NCBI RefSeq assembly: GCF_015762685.1
Contig: NZ_PEHF01000026.1
Span: forward strand, 87,549 to 151,548
Direction of reading: 5' to 3'
From: Candidatus Symbiopectobacterium sp. 'North America'
GTDB lineage: Bacteria; Pseudomonadota; Gammaproteobacteria; Enterobacterales; Enterobacteriaceae
Length of the DNA: 64,000 nucleotides
Shown here in pieces: positions 23,764 to 35,518 of the stretch (positions within the stretch are counted from its first letter, which is position 1; every line of letters starts with the position of its first letter). The notes under the pieces are model-generated. The model was not told where the DNA came from. It made no database searches and worked only from the letters and a program-made list of their open reading frames with translations. Both the position numbers and the translations under genes were made by a program.

Positions 23764-25233
23764 ATGACGATCGCAGTGATTGATACCGGCACCACACAAA
23801 TGAAGCTGGTGCTGTTCGATGTACAGGGTACAACGAAGTTTCAGCACGCCGTCAGCACCACGTCACACTATTTTGATGACGGTCGCGTCGAACAGGATCC
23901 GCAACGTTGGCGTGATGCATTGGCGGTGCTGCTGCGCGCGGCGGCGCTGTTTCTCTCTGATCAGGGGCTGACGCTACACGCATTGGCGTTGACGTCACAG
24001 CGTTCGTCGATTATTGCTGTCGATGCGCAAGGCAACGCATTATCACCCACGCTGATGTGGCAAGACACGCGCACTCAGGCTCTGTGTGACAGTCTGGCTG
24101 GTGCCTCCGCCCAGGTGCATCAACGCTGCGGCTTACCGATCTTACCGGTGTTTTCCGCCGCAAAAATGGGATGGCTGAAGCAAAACCAAACGGCGCTGTA
24201 TCAACGCGCCGCAAAGCTGGTCGGCATTCATGATTTCCTGTTGCATACGCTGACTGGCCGTTTTTGTACCGACTATTCGCTGGCGTCACGCACCAACCTG
24301 TTCAACCTGCGCACCCGGCAGTGGGATGACAGCTTATTAGCGCTGTTCGAACTCGATGAGGACAAGCTCTGCACCTTGCTCCCTCCCGCCAGCGTGGCGG
24401 GGGCGTTGCTCCCCTCCATTGCCGCGCAGGTCAGTTTGCCAGCGGGCATTCCCGTGATCACCGCCGGTGGCGATCAGCAATGCTGCGCGTTGGGCATGGG
24501 GCAGTTCGCTTCTGACCGTGTGATCGCCAATGTCGGTACCGGTGCTTACGTCATGGGCATGGCCACTACACTGGGTACTGCGCCACTCGACAGCCATTTT
24601 GCCTACAACCACGCCGCCCTGCCGGGCAACATCGTGATTGAGGGCGCGTTGCTCTCCGCCAGTTGCGCTTACGACTGGTTCAACCGCACGTTCTATCAAG
24701 CTGACGGCGACTACCACACCATCAATCAGGAGGCCAGTGCCGCCTCGCCCGGGGGATACGGGCTGGTGCTGTCGCCTTTTTTCAAAGGAAAGCTCGCCCA
24801 ACAACAGCCCGGAGAGGCAAAAGCGTTCTTTTATGACATTGCCTTGCACCACACCCGGGGGGATTTCGCCCGCGCCATTCTGGAGGGCATTGCCCATGAA
24901 CTCCATCACCAGATCCAGGGCATCGCTCCGCTGGTGGGGGGAATAACCGATATCTATACCGCGGGTGGCATCACTCAATTCGACACCTTCAACCAGATTC
25001 AGGCGGATATCTACAACCGTCCGGTGGTGGCGCTCAAAGATAACGCCACGGCGGCGGGTGCCTGGATCTCTGCCGTGGTCACGCTGCAACACTACCGCAG
25101 CTACGCGCAAGCCCACCAACAGATCGCCCGTCATCAACATACGCGGTGCTTCTTACCGCAGCCCGATAACGTGGCGCTGTATCAGGCGCAGGCGGTAAAA
25201 AGCCGCATCGTGCAGGAACACATTTATTCATGA
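23764..25233 (+). CDS. FGGY-family carbohydrate kinase
   Basis: An ATP-dependent sugar or polyol kinase of the FGGY family; substrate not recognised. 489 residues from ATG at 23764, after GGGAGG; thirteen upstream codons in the open frame overlap the IIC stop and are not used. N-terminal FGGY domain with the phosphate loop IDTGTTQMKLVLFD and QDTRTQ; C-terminal domain with ITAGGDQQCCALGMG, NVGTGAYVMG and YTAGGITQFDTFNQIQAD. Intact. A kinase beside a PTS plus GH1 suggests that hydrolysis of the imported phospho-glycoside releases a second, unphosphorylated sugar which this enzyme activates (inference). Confidence 0.88.
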   Translation: MTIAVIDTGTTQMKLVLFDVQGTTKFQHAVSTTSHYFDDGRVEQDPQRWRDALAVLLRAAALFLSDQGLTLHALALTSQRSSIIAVDAQGNALSPTLMWQDTRTQALCDSLAGASAQVHQRCGLPILPVFSAAKMGWLKQNQTALYQRAAKLVGIHDFLLHTLTGRFCTDYSLASRTNLFNLRTRQWDDSLLALFELDEDKLCTLLPPASVAGALLPSIAAQVSLPAGIPVITAGGDQQCCALGMGQFASDRVIANVGTGAYVMGMATTLGTAPLDSHFAYNHAALPGNIVIEGALLSASCAYDWFNRTFYQADGDYHTINQEASAASPGGYGLVLSPFFKGKLAQQQPGEAKAFFYDIALHHTRGDFARAILEGIAHELHHQIQGIAPLVGGITDIYTAGGITQFDTFNQIQADIYNRPVVALKDNATAAGAWISAVVTLQHYRSYAQAHQQIARHQHTRCFLPQPDNVALYQAQAVKSRIVQEHIYS

Positions 25234-25264
25234 TCTTTCTCTACTCATACACCAAGGTGATCGC

Positions 25265-26703
25265 ATGCTGAACAAGATAAAAACTGACTTTCCGGCCGAC
25301 TTTCTGTGGGGCGCAAGACCTCCGCTTTTCAGGTAGAAGGCGGCTATCTGGATGATGGAAAAGGGCTTTCCACCGCAGACACGCGCGCATTGTTGAAATC
25401 TCATCTACAGGCCGACACCAAAGCCGCCAGTGGACAGTACACCCACTGGCGGGAAGATATCGCCTCGATGGCCGAGCTGGGCCTGCGTTCCTACCGTTTT
25501 TCCATCGCCTGGACCCGTATTTTCCCCAATGGTGATGAAGCCGAGTCGAATCACGCAGGGATTGATTTTTATCTGGCACTGATCGATGAATTACGCCACC
25601 ACCACATTGAGCCCATCGTCACCCTGTACCATTTCGACTTTTCGGAAGGGTTGAATAAAAAGTACGGTGGCTGGCTGGCGCGTGAATCGATCGCCGATTT
25701 CGAGAAATATGCGCGCACCTTGTTTCGCGCCTTTGGCGATCGGGTGAAATACTGGCTGACCATCAACGAACAGAACCTGATGCTGTCCGTGGATGTGCTC
25801 ATGGGATTGCAGGGTTTGGATGCCAACAAGGCTGATCGCCGCCGCTACCAGATGAACCACCACATGTTTCTGGCGACCGCCAAGGCGATTGAAGCCTGTC
25901 ATGAACTGCTGCCCCAGCGGAAGATTGGTCCGGCGGTCTCCTATGTGCCTATCTACCCGGCCTCACCGCACCCTGAAGATGTTTTAGCCGCGCGTCAGAA
26001 CCACGATCTGCGCAACCACGCCATGCTGCACGTGCATTGCTATGGTGACTATCCCGGTTACTACACCGCATTTTTGCAACAGCACGGCTGGTATCCGCAG
26101 GTGGAAGACGGTGATTTTGACTACCTGCGCCAGCATGCGCCGGATTTCATCGCCTTTAACTACTATCGCACCAACGTTGCCAGCGCCTGTCCAGCAGACA
26201 TCACCGCACAGGAAATTGAACGCATCAAAGACGAAACTGGCGATCGTTTGGCGTCCATAGTCCCCGGTTACTATCAGCGCGAAAAGAACCCCTACCTGAA
26301 GGCGACAGAATATGGCTGGCAGATCGGACCCGATCGGCTTTCGCCTGGCCTTCCGTGAACTGCACGAACGCTATCCGCTACCGCTGATGGTGACAGAGAA
26401 TGGTTGGGTACACCGGATGAACTCACGGCAGACGGTCAGGTGCACGACGAATACCGTATAGCCTATATTCGCGATCACATCGAGCAGATGCTTCTCGCCA
26501 TTCAGGACGGCGCGCAGGTTCTCTCCTACACCCCCTGGACCTTTATCGATGTGCTCAGTTCGAACGATGGTTTCAAGAAGCGCTACGGCTTTGTCTATAT
26601 CGATCGGGATGAGTTCGATCCCACCCCGTTAACACGCATCAAGAAGGACAGTTTCTATTAGTATCAGGCATTGATCCGCAATAACGGCAACGCCCCTGAG
26701 TGA
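25265..26703 (+). pseudogene. GH1 6-phospho-beta-glucosidase, three frameshifts and a stop
   Basis: Family GH1 hydrolase that would cleave the 6-phospho-glycoside brought in by the PTS. Acid/base Glu in YWLTINEQN (about residue 170) and nucleophile Glu in MVTENG. A 6-phosphate site is suggested by NDGFKKRYGFVYID. Start at 25265 (MLNKIKTDFPADFLWGA). Breaks: a lost A near 25312, an extra base near 26325, a lost T near 26403 (NGLGTPDEL is split), and TAG at 26659-26661 where the family has Trp (FYWYQ), followed by the expected tail YQALIRNNG. The 3' end overlaps the convergent mltB by 40 bases. Confidence 0.9.
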
Positions 26704-27704
26704 TGATTATTCCCAGCGCAGGCTGGGCTGCGACCCACTGGCTGGCTAGCCTGCTTCACCGCCAGCCCTAGTTGCCACACCGCCATGGCATAGTGGACGC
26801 TGTGGTTGTAGCGGGTGATGGTATAGAAATTCGGCAAGCCGAACCAGTATTGGAATTGGTTGCCCATATCCAAACGCAGCAAACTGACCTCGGTATAACC
26901 AATCAGCGGTTGGGCAGTACGCAGCCCGGCCGCCGTTAGCGTCGCCACCGGATAGCGCGTTTTGAAACCACTGTCCCAGGTGTTGGGTACTTGTCCTTGT
27001 GTCGGGATCGCTACCTCGGCACCAGCAGTCCAGCCGTGCGCCTTGAAATAGTTGGCCACACTTCCGATAGCATCGACCGGATCCCACAAGTTGATATGTC
27101 CGTCACCGTTAAAATCGACGGCATACTGCTTAAACGACGATGGCATAAACTGACCGTAACCCATGGCACCCGCATAGGAGCCTTTGAGCGAGAGCGGATC
27201 GTCCCCCTCTTTACGCGCCATCAGCAGGAAGGTTTCCAACTCACCCGCAAAATAGTCGGCACGGCGCGGATAGGCAAATGCCAGCGTGGCCAAGGCGTCG
27301 ATAATGCGGGTTTTTCCCATCACTCGTCCCCAGCGGGTTTCCACGCCAATAATGCCGACGATGATCTCGGGCGGCACGCCATAGGTTTGCCAGGCGCGTT
27401 GTAAGGCATCGCTGTACTGATTCCAGAGCATCACCCCATTTTGCACGTTATCCGGCGTAATGAACTTGCTGCGATAGCGCACCCAGGCACCGTTTGGGGT
27501 CGGAGGTCCACCGGCAGAGACCGGCGCTTGCTGATCCATCAAACGGATCACCCAATCGAGCTTTTTGGCCTGTATCAAAACATCGTGCAATTGCTGGCGA
27601 TCGAACCCGTGCTCTTGCACCATGCGGGCAACAAAACGGTCAGTTTCTTTGTTGAATACAAAATCGCCCTGTTGCAGTGGTCCGGTATGCTCAGGTTGCA
27701 ACAA
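26664..27704 (-). CDS. mltB: MltB, lytic murein transglycosylase B; 5' and 3' ends abnormal
   Basis: A GH103 lytic transglycosylase that cleaves peptidoglycan. The catalytic region is intact: GVETRWGRVMGKTRIIDALATLAF (catalytic Glu in the second position group), SYAGAMGYGQFMPSS and DFNGDGHINLWDPVDAIGSVANYF. The family is normally a lipoprotein. Upstream of the TTG at 27704 the frame continues to a lipobox-like LFGC (Cys at 27770..27768), but it is cut by TGA at 27794..27792 with no start codon between, so the signal peptide is lost. The C-terminus runs about 20 residues past the usual AVWQLGLAV end into the 3' end of the convergent GH1 gene. The enzyme could be made as a cytoplasmic fragment; probably a pseudogene. 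Confidence 0.85.
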   Translation of the reverse strand: MLQPEHTGPLQQGDFVFNKETDRFVARMVQEHGFDRQQLHDVLIQAKKLDWVIRLMDQQAPVSAGGPPTPNGAWVRYRSKFITPDNVQNGVMLWNQYSDALQRAWQTYGVPPEIIVGIIGVETRWGRVMGKTRIIDALATLAFAYPRRADYFAGELETFLLMARKEGDDPLSLKGSYAGAMGYGQFMPSSFKQYAVDFNGDGHINLWDPVDAIGSVANYFKAHGWTAGAEVAIPTQGQVPNTWDSGFKTRYPVATLTAAGLRTAQPLIGYTEVSLLRLDMGNQFQYWFGLPNFYTITRYNHSVHYAMAVWQLGLAVKQASQPVGRSPACAGNNHHSGALPLLRINA

Positions 27705-27930
27705 AAAGCCACCGGATACCGGCGGTTGGGTGGCAGGATCAGCCGCCGAGGGTGCAGGGGTAACACAACAGCCAAATAACGCATCAGAAAGTCATTTAAC
27801 GCCAAATGATAGGATACATCTATGGTAAGCCAAAGCTCGGTATAAAAAAACAGAAATATCGAAATGAAACAGCGCGGTACTTTGTCTGTCGTGGTTTCAG
27901 AATGATGATAAAGCCGCTTTATTCATGGTA

Positions 27931-28006
27931 ATCCTCGGCGAAAGCCGGGGATCTCTGCAAGAATAAACGCGTCTCTTCTGCGCGAGATTCCTGCCTTCGC
28001 GGGAAT
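27931..28006. repeat. Two short palindromes of intergenic repeat type
   Basis: ATCCTCGGC-GAAA-GCCGGGGAT (27931-27952) and ATTCCTGC-CTTC-GCGGGAAT (27987-28006), the second followed by GACGG. The ATTCC...CTTCGCGGGAATGACG pattern is a dispersed palindrome type seen in many proteobacteria; copy number here is unknown. The rest of 27705-28075 shows no gene. Confidence 0.45.
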
Positions 28007-28075
28007 GACGGAAGTGGGCAGGAATGACGGATGAGGATGGGGATCGCCGCTTTAGGCAGAGTCGTCAGCAACGTT

Positions 28076-28104
28076 AAACCCCGGCAACATTTGCCGGGGT
28101 TTTT
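28076..28104. terminator. Terminator between fusA-like gene and mltB
   Basis: AAACCCCGGCAA-CAT-TTGCCGGGGTTTTT, a 12-base perfect stem. T-rich on the plus strand and with a shorter T run on the minus strand; it lies 20 bases past the EF-G stop, so it probably ends that transcript. Confidence 0.8.
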
Positions 28105-28124
28105 CACTAACATGCGATGGAACA

Positions 28125-30227
28125 CTAGGCTTTGGCGCGCGACGTAATAATCGCCTCCATCACGTTGCGCGGTGCTTCAGCGTAATGCTTGAACTCCATG
28201 GTAAAGGTAGCGCGCCCTTGCGTCATGGAACGCAGCGTGGTGGCATAGCCGAACATCTCTGACAATGGCACCTCTGCGCGAATTACTCGGTCACCCAGTC
28301 GTTCTTCCATGCCTTGCACCATGCCACGTCGTGAAGCTAAATCGCCCATCACGTTACCAGCGTAGGGTTCTGGTGTTTCGACTTCAACCTGCATCATCGG
28401 TTCCAAAATCACCAGATGCGCGCGTTTTACCCCCTCTTTGAAGCCGAAGATCGCCGCCATGCGAAACGCCATTTCTGACGAGTCCACTTCATGATAGGAA
28501 CCAAACGTCAGCGTGACTTTCACATCCACCAGCGGATAGCCCGCCAACACGCCGTTGTTCATGGCTTCCCGCACCCCTTTTTCCACGGAAGGGATATACT
28601 CACGCGGCACCACACCACCTTTGGTCGCATCCACGAAGCTGAACCCGGCACCAGCGGCCAGCGGTTCAAGTGACAGCACGACATGACCATACTGCCCTTT
28701 ACCGCCGGATTGGCGCACAAACTTACCTTCTATGTCCGTTACCGTCTGACGTATCGTTTCGCGATACGTCACCTGCGGTCGACCGACGTTCGCTTCCACG
28801 CCAAATTCACGTCGCATACGATCGACGATAATCTCCAGATGCAGTTCCCCCATGCCAGCAATCAGGGTCTGACCTGACTCTTCGTCCGTTTTCAGGCGTA
28901 ACGACGGGTCTTCCGCTGCCAAGCGTTGTAAGGCAAGCGCCATCTTTTCCTGATCGCCTTTGGTTTTGGGTTCAATCGCCAACGCGATCACCGGTTCCGG
29001 AAAGACCATTCGTTCCAGGGTGATAACCGCATCGGGATCGGACAAGGTATCACCGGTTGTGACATCCTTGAGCCCGACACAAGCGGCGATATCTCCAGCG
29101 CGAATCTCACCCACTTCGTGGCGCGTATTGGCATGCATTTGCACGATACGACCAATACGTTCCCGTTTTCCCTTCACTGGGTTATAGACGCTATCGCCTT
29201 TGCTCAGCACGCCTGAATAAACGCGCACGAAAGTCAATTGACCGACGTACGGGTCACTCATCAGTTTGAATGCCAACGCCGAGAACGCTTCTTGGTCATC
29301 GGCGTGGCGTTCTGCTGACGCGCCCTGCTCATCGACACCCTGTACCGCCGGAATATCCAGCGGTGAAGGTATCAGTTCCACGATGGCATCCAGCAGACGC
29401 TGCACCCCTTTATTTTTGAACGCACTGCCACACAGCATGGGCTGAATCTCACCGGCAATGGTACGCAGCCGCAAGCCTTCTACGATCTCCGCCTCGCTCA
29501 GATCGCCCCGCTCAAGATAGCTATCCATCAACGCCTCGGAGGCTTCAGCGGCCGCAGACACCATCTGCTCACCCCATACCTGCGCCGTTTCCACAACCTC
29601 GGCCGGGATGGGTTCGTAGCTAAAGGTTATCCCCTGAGTAACATCATCCCAAAAAATGGCACGCATCTTCACCAAATCCACCACGCCGCTGAAATGCTCT
29701 TCACTTCCGATGGGCACGACGATCGGCACGGGATTGGCCTTCAGGCGCTCAACCATTATCTGACGCACGCGGAAAAAATCGGCACCAGCGCGATCCATTT
29801 TATTCACGAAAGCCAGACGCGGAACCCGGTACTTATTGGCCTGACGCCAGACGGTTTCCGATTGCGGCTGAACGCCACCTACGGCTTCATACACCATCAC
29901 AGCGCCATCGAGCACGCGCATCGAACGCTCTACCTCGATAGTGAAATCCACATGCCCCGGGGTGTAGATAATGTTGATACGGTGCTGGGGAAAACGGTTG
30001 TCCATCCCCTGCCAAAAACAGGTCACTGCCGCAGAGGTAATAGTGATACCGCGTTCCTGCTCCTGCGCCATCCAGTCAGTCGTGGCTGCACCGTCATGCA
30101 CTTCACCCAGCTTATGGCTCATCCCGGTGTAAAACAGGATGCGCTCCGTGGTGGTGGTTTTCCCTGCGTCGATGTGCGCAAAGATGCCAATGTTGCGGTA
30201 ACGGTCAATAGACGTTGTACGAGCCAT
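28125..30227 (-). CDS. Stand-alone elongation factor G paralogue with altered G3 motif
   Basis: A full-length EF-G (700 residues), a translational GTPase. It is alone, not in the rpsL-rpsG-tufA operon. G1 [11 protein letters not shown] (17-27), G2 RGITITSA, G4 NKMD and G5 GSAFKNKG are canonical, but the G3 motif is YTPGH: Tyr88 (codon 29966..29964, TAC) replaces the near-invariant Asp. That Asp helps hold the Mg-GTP, so hydrolysis or binding should be impaired. Domains II-V ([46 protein letters not shown]) are intact. It could be a second EF-G for stress or antibiotic tolerance now drifting, or a protein with a changed role. A palindrome at 30320-30337 may control it. Confidence 0.9.
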   Translation of the reverse strand: MARTTSIDRYRNIGIFAHIDAGKTTTTERILFYTGMSHKLGEVHDGAATTDWMAQEQERGITITSAAVTCFWQGMDNRFPQHRINIIYTPGHVDFTIEVERSMRVLDGAVMVYEAVGGVQPQSETVWRQANKYRVPRLAFVNKMDRAGADFFRVRQIMVERLKANPVPIVVPIGSEEHFSGVVDLVKMRAIFWDDVTQGITFSYEPIPAEVVETAQVWGEQMVSAAAEASEALMDSYLERGDLSEAEIVEGLRLRTIAGEIQPMLCGSAFKNKGVQRLLDAIVELIPSPLDIPAVQGVDEQGASAERHADDQEAFSALAFKLMSDPYVGQLTFVRVYSGVLSKGDSVYNPVKGKRERIGRIVQMHANTRHEVGEIRAGDIAACVGLKDVTTGDTLSDPDAVITLERMVFPEPVIALAIEPKTKGDQEKMALALQRLAAEDPSLRLKTDEESGQTLIAGMGELHLEIIVDRMRREFGVEANVGRPQVTYRETIRQTVTDIEGKFVRQSGGKGQYGHVVLSLEPLAAGAGFSFVDATKGGVVPREYIPSVEKGVREAMNNGVLAGYPLVDVKVTLTFGSYHEVDSSEMAFRMAAIFGFKEGVKRAHLVILEPMMQVEVETPEPYAGNVMGDLASRRGMVQGMEERLGDRVIRAEVPLSEMFGYATTLRSMTQGRATFTMEFKHYAEAPRNVMEAIITSRAKA

Positions 30228-30319
30228 GATATGTCATTAATAACGAAGGGGTTCGGACGTGGCAGTGAACTGTCGCAGGGAGAACCCGGATTGATAACGG
30301 CGACGATTATAGTACAAAT

Positions 30320-30337
30320 GTTCGAGTATATTCGAAC
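30320..30337. promoter_or_regulatory. Palindrome upstream of the EF-G paralogue, possible operator
   Basis: GTTCGA-GTATAT-TCGAAC, a perfect 6-base inverted repeat with a 6-base spacer, about 95 bases upstream of the EF-G start. Nothing else is evident in 30228-30627, which becomes very A+T-rich towards the effector gene. Confidence 0.4.
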
Positions 30338-30627
30338 TATTTTTTGAAAATGTCATTCAACAAATTGCCCAATCGCACTCCTTCGCACGTTGCTGGACAG
30401 TGAGTGATAGCTACTTGCAGCCTACGCCTCGTCAACATTACCTGCAATCAGTGATGCGTTTTGGTTACAAAAAACGCGCCTAACTCGAAACGCTTTTTAT
30501 AAAAGCCATAATATAAACAAAAGTATTAATAATAATTTTTATTTATACTTAAAAAACTAAAGTGGAATATGCAATACATCACTATAAAAACAACAGATAT
30601 TAATTTTTTTACCGATAGGATATCACC

Positions 30628-31814
30628 ATGCCACTCTTTAACATTAATGAATTAGCAGATCATCTCACGTTCACATCAGATTTCAGATGGAGTAATAGAA
30701 ATCCAATCAGCGCCGGACTTTTTTTAACGAGAGTCAATCGCGCACAAAATGAATATCTTCAACTACAGTATAATTCCATATATACGGGCAATCTCTCAGA
30801 GTTAGGCAGTGAAATACCTATTAATCCCTCTCCACCGCTGATATGATCAGAATACTTTTCCAGCCGCAGTTAAATTACTTTCCGTCAGATGTAAATATAA
30901 TCACCTCCACAGAGAGTAAAAGTTTGCTCATGGAGATCCCCCATTGGTATACGCCAGAAGATTTAACCAGTAAACTTCTGGTGTCACAACCAAACATAAC
31001 GAAATTGGCACATTGCGAGACGCTTGCTAAAAACAGAAACAGTACATCATTTTCCCAATTTTTGAGCAAACTCAGAGCCTGTGATGTGGTTATTCACTCA
31101 TCTGAATTTAAACAGCATATCAGTACGTTTCTGGACAATATTTTATTATCCCCTTCGGTGGCAGAAACTTTGTTTGCTATCGCCTCTGACGGAACCTCCA
31201 GTTGCAACGACAAAGCCCTGTTCACTTACAACCAGATGCAGCAAGTGATGATTGTTGATGACATTTACAAGGGTAAATATGACACTCAATTGGATACATT
31301 GATTGCCGTAGCCAGACGCGTTTACCGCACCAGACAATTAACTATGATTGCTAATCAACATATGAAGCGACACCCTAACACCGATGAAATTGAGATTTAC
31401 CTCGGTTTCCAAACCCGATTGCATAGCGCACTAGACCTGCAACACTTCGCGCCAAATATGCACAGTTTTATTTGCTCAAAGATTTCATCCGATGATCTAA
31501 ACGCTGCGGAGAAAACCATTAAAATAAATGAAAACATTCAAATTCCTTCCTGGCTTGCACAATGGGAACAGTTACATGCGTTAATTGAACGGCTTGCGCC
31601 AGAAAAAATACATGCTGCTCAAGAGCGAAGATACTACATGCTGGAATTTGAATACCAAAAGCATATTGATGATTTATTGCGAAAGAACCTATCAAAAAAT
31701 ATCCCAGAGGCTGAAATAAATGCGGGGAAAATAGTATTAAACAAAATGCAGCTTGAGATTGACTGGGCACTGATTGCTGATTTTTTTCTCCACATCAGCT
31801 CAATAGCTCAATAG
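30628..31814 (+). pseudogene. IpaH/SspH-type effector: NEL E3 ubiquitin ligase domain, frameshifted
   Basis: A type III secretion effector with the novel E3 ligase (NEL) fold that ubiquitinates host proteins. The NEL domain occupies most of the second frame (30843-31814, 323 residues). The catalytic C-x-D motif is Cys121-Asn-Asp123 (DGTSSCNDKALFTYN); other family blocks are NTDEIEIYLGFQTRL, IPSWLAQWEQLHALIER and RRYYMLEFEYQKHIDDLL. A 72-residue frame (30628-30846) supplies a short N-terminus and a start of leucine-rich repeat (YLQLQYNSIYTGNLSEL); the break at about 30841 joins it to IRILFQPQLNYFPSDV, which also reads like a repeat. The repeat domain is far shorter than in IpaH. The DNA is A+T-rich, suggesting transfer. 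Function lost or uncertain; the NEL part could restart at ATG 30843 (ATGA overlap). Confidence 0.88.
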
Positions 31815-31959
31815 CTCAATAGCTCAATTGAGAATGAATTCTGGACAACGGATAAATACAGCACGGTGTAAAACACACGCCAGGATGACATCATCAAACG
31901 CACCCGTTATAGTGATACGGCGGCCAGGCGGCACCGTTGATACAAGAATACGGAGTACT

Positions 31960-32271
31960 ATGATCGCTCACCATCCCGACCCTGAGCAGATTCGATTAGA
32001 GAACGTTTTGCTGGCTTTGGGTAATCCGGTACGGCTGGAAATAGTACGTATTTTAGCCCAGCAGGGGGAGCAATCCTGCGGAGCACTTTCGCAAGGCGCG
32101 GCAAAATCTACGATGTCGCACCATTGGCGGGTCTTGCGCGACAGTGGTGTGATCTGGCAGCGCCCTAACGGACGTGAAAATCTCCTCTCTCTGCGACGTG
32201 AAGACCTGGATGCCCGGTTTCCCGGCCTGTTAGACACGCTGTTGGCCGCACTGGAGCAGCGCGACACATAA
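31960..32271 (+). CDS. ArsR-family transcriptional regulator
   Basis: A small winged-helix repressor, 103 residues from ATG at 31960 after GGAG; the longer frame from 31828 has no family match. The ArsR layout is clear: LALGNPVRLEIVRIL, SQGAAKSTMSHHWRVLRDSGVI (recognition helix), NGRENLLSLRREDLDARFPGLL. No ArsR-type metal-binding C-x-C near the recognition helix is seen, so it may sense something other than arsenic. Its target is unknown; no partner gene lies in the same operon. Confidence 0.85.
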   Translation: MIAHHPDPEQIRLENVLLALGNPVRLEIVRILAQQGEQSCGALSQGAAKSTMSHHWRVLRDSGVIWQRPNGRENLLSLRREDLDARFPGLLDTLLAALEQRDT

Positions 32272-32273
32272 AA

Positions 32274-32301
32274 AAAGCCGGTCTGGTTGCAGACCGGCTT
32301 T
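32274..32301. terminator. Terminator after the ArsR gene
   Basis: AAAGCCGGTCTG-GTTG-CAGACCGGCTTT, a 12-base perfect stem three bases after the ArsR stop, between convergent genes. Confidence 0.8.
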
Positions 32302-32343
32302 CGTGCATTAGTTTTACTCAGCGTATCAAGGTAGCGTTTCACC

Positions 32344-34091
<1,748 letters not shown>

Positions 34092-35518
34092 TCAATGACG
34101 AATCATAATGTGTCGCACGACGGTGTAATTATCCAATCCATACATTGACATGTCTTTGCCGTAGCCGGAAAGTTTCTGCCCACCGTGCGGCATTTCACTG
34201 ACCAGCATAAAGTGGGTATTGACCCAGGTGCAGCCATATTGCAAACACGTAGCCAGACGATGCGCCCGCCCCACGTCACGCGTCCACACCGAGGAGGCCA
34301 ACCCATAACCAGAAGCATTCGCCCAGGCGACAACTTGCGCCTCATCGTCAAATGGGGTAATAGAGACCACAGGGCCAAATACCTTTTTTTGTACGATATC
34401 GTCATCCTGCTGTGCACCCGCCAGAACGGTCGGCTGGAAGTTGTACCCCGGCCCATCAACCCGTTGCCCCCCGTAATGACCTGAATGTGTGGCAACGCAC
34501 TGGCCTGTTCAACGAAGCCGGCAACACGCTCTAACTGTGCGGCGGTAATCAACGGCCCGAGCTCTGTGTCTTCGCTGTTCGGATCGCCCATATTGAGGCT
34601 GGCGACGGCCTGACCCAATTTACTGACCACGTCATCATAGACACCACGCTGCACATACAAACGGCAGGCGGCCGTGCAATCTTGCCCTGCGTTATAAAAA
34701 CCAAAGCTGCGAATGCCGTCCATCACCTGATCAATATTGGCGTCATCAAACACTATAACCGGCGCTTTACCGCCCAGTTCCATATGTGTACGTTTAATGC
34801 TGGAAGCAGTGTGCGACAGAATATGTGCCCCGGTCACAATCGATCCCGTGAGCGACACCATATTTACCAGAGGATGCCGGGTCAGTGCATCGCCAATTGC
34901 CATACCGGTACCGAATACCACATTGACCACACCCGCAGGGAAAATGTTAGCCAATAAAGACGCCAGATGGAACGTGGTAAGCGGCGTTTGCTCCGCCGGT
35001 TTCAAGACCACACAGTTCCCAGCCGCGAGCGCGGGTGCCAGTTTCCAGGCGGCCATCATCAACGGGTAGTTCCAGGGCGCAATGGAGGTCACTACGCCGA
35101 TGGGATCGCGTCGAATCATTGACGTATGCCCTTCCAGATATTCGCCCGCGGCTGAGCCACTCAGGCATCTTGCTGCACCGGCGAAAAAGCGGAAAACGTC
35201 CGCCACGGCGGGCAATTCATCATTCAGCACAGCGTGATAGGGTTTTCCGTAGTTTAACGACTCAAGACGCGCGAAGGTTTCTGCGTGCTGCTCAATAGCA
35301 TCCGCCAGTTCCAACAGCAGCAACGAGCGGGTTTTTGGCGTGGTCTGCCCCCATTGCGCAAAAGCGCTTTCCGCAGCGCGCACGGCTGCATCAACCTGGT
35401 GCAGGTCAGCCTGGGGTATACGTGCAATTTCTTCCCCCGTCGCGGGGTTGAACACCGCCAGCGCAGTGCCCTGGCCCGCTTCGAGCTTACCGTCTATCAG
35501 CAGTTTGTCGTGCATCAT
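34092..35518 (-). pseudogene. patD: Gamma-aminobutyraldehyde dehydrogenase PatD, frameshifted
   Basis: Oxidises 4-aminobutanal, the product of PatA, to GABA. Aldehyde dehydrogenase family: APWNYPLMMAAWKLAPALAAGN, NAD site VSLTGSIVTG, catalytic Glu in MELGGKAPVIV, catalytic Cys in FYNAGQDCTAACR. The frame breaks at a G run (C6 at 34467-34472, one base short) after VITGG; the last quarter ([34 protein letters not shown]) is in another frame and complete to the stop at 34092. Adjacent patA is also broken, so putrescine degradation by this route is lost. Confidence 0.92.
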
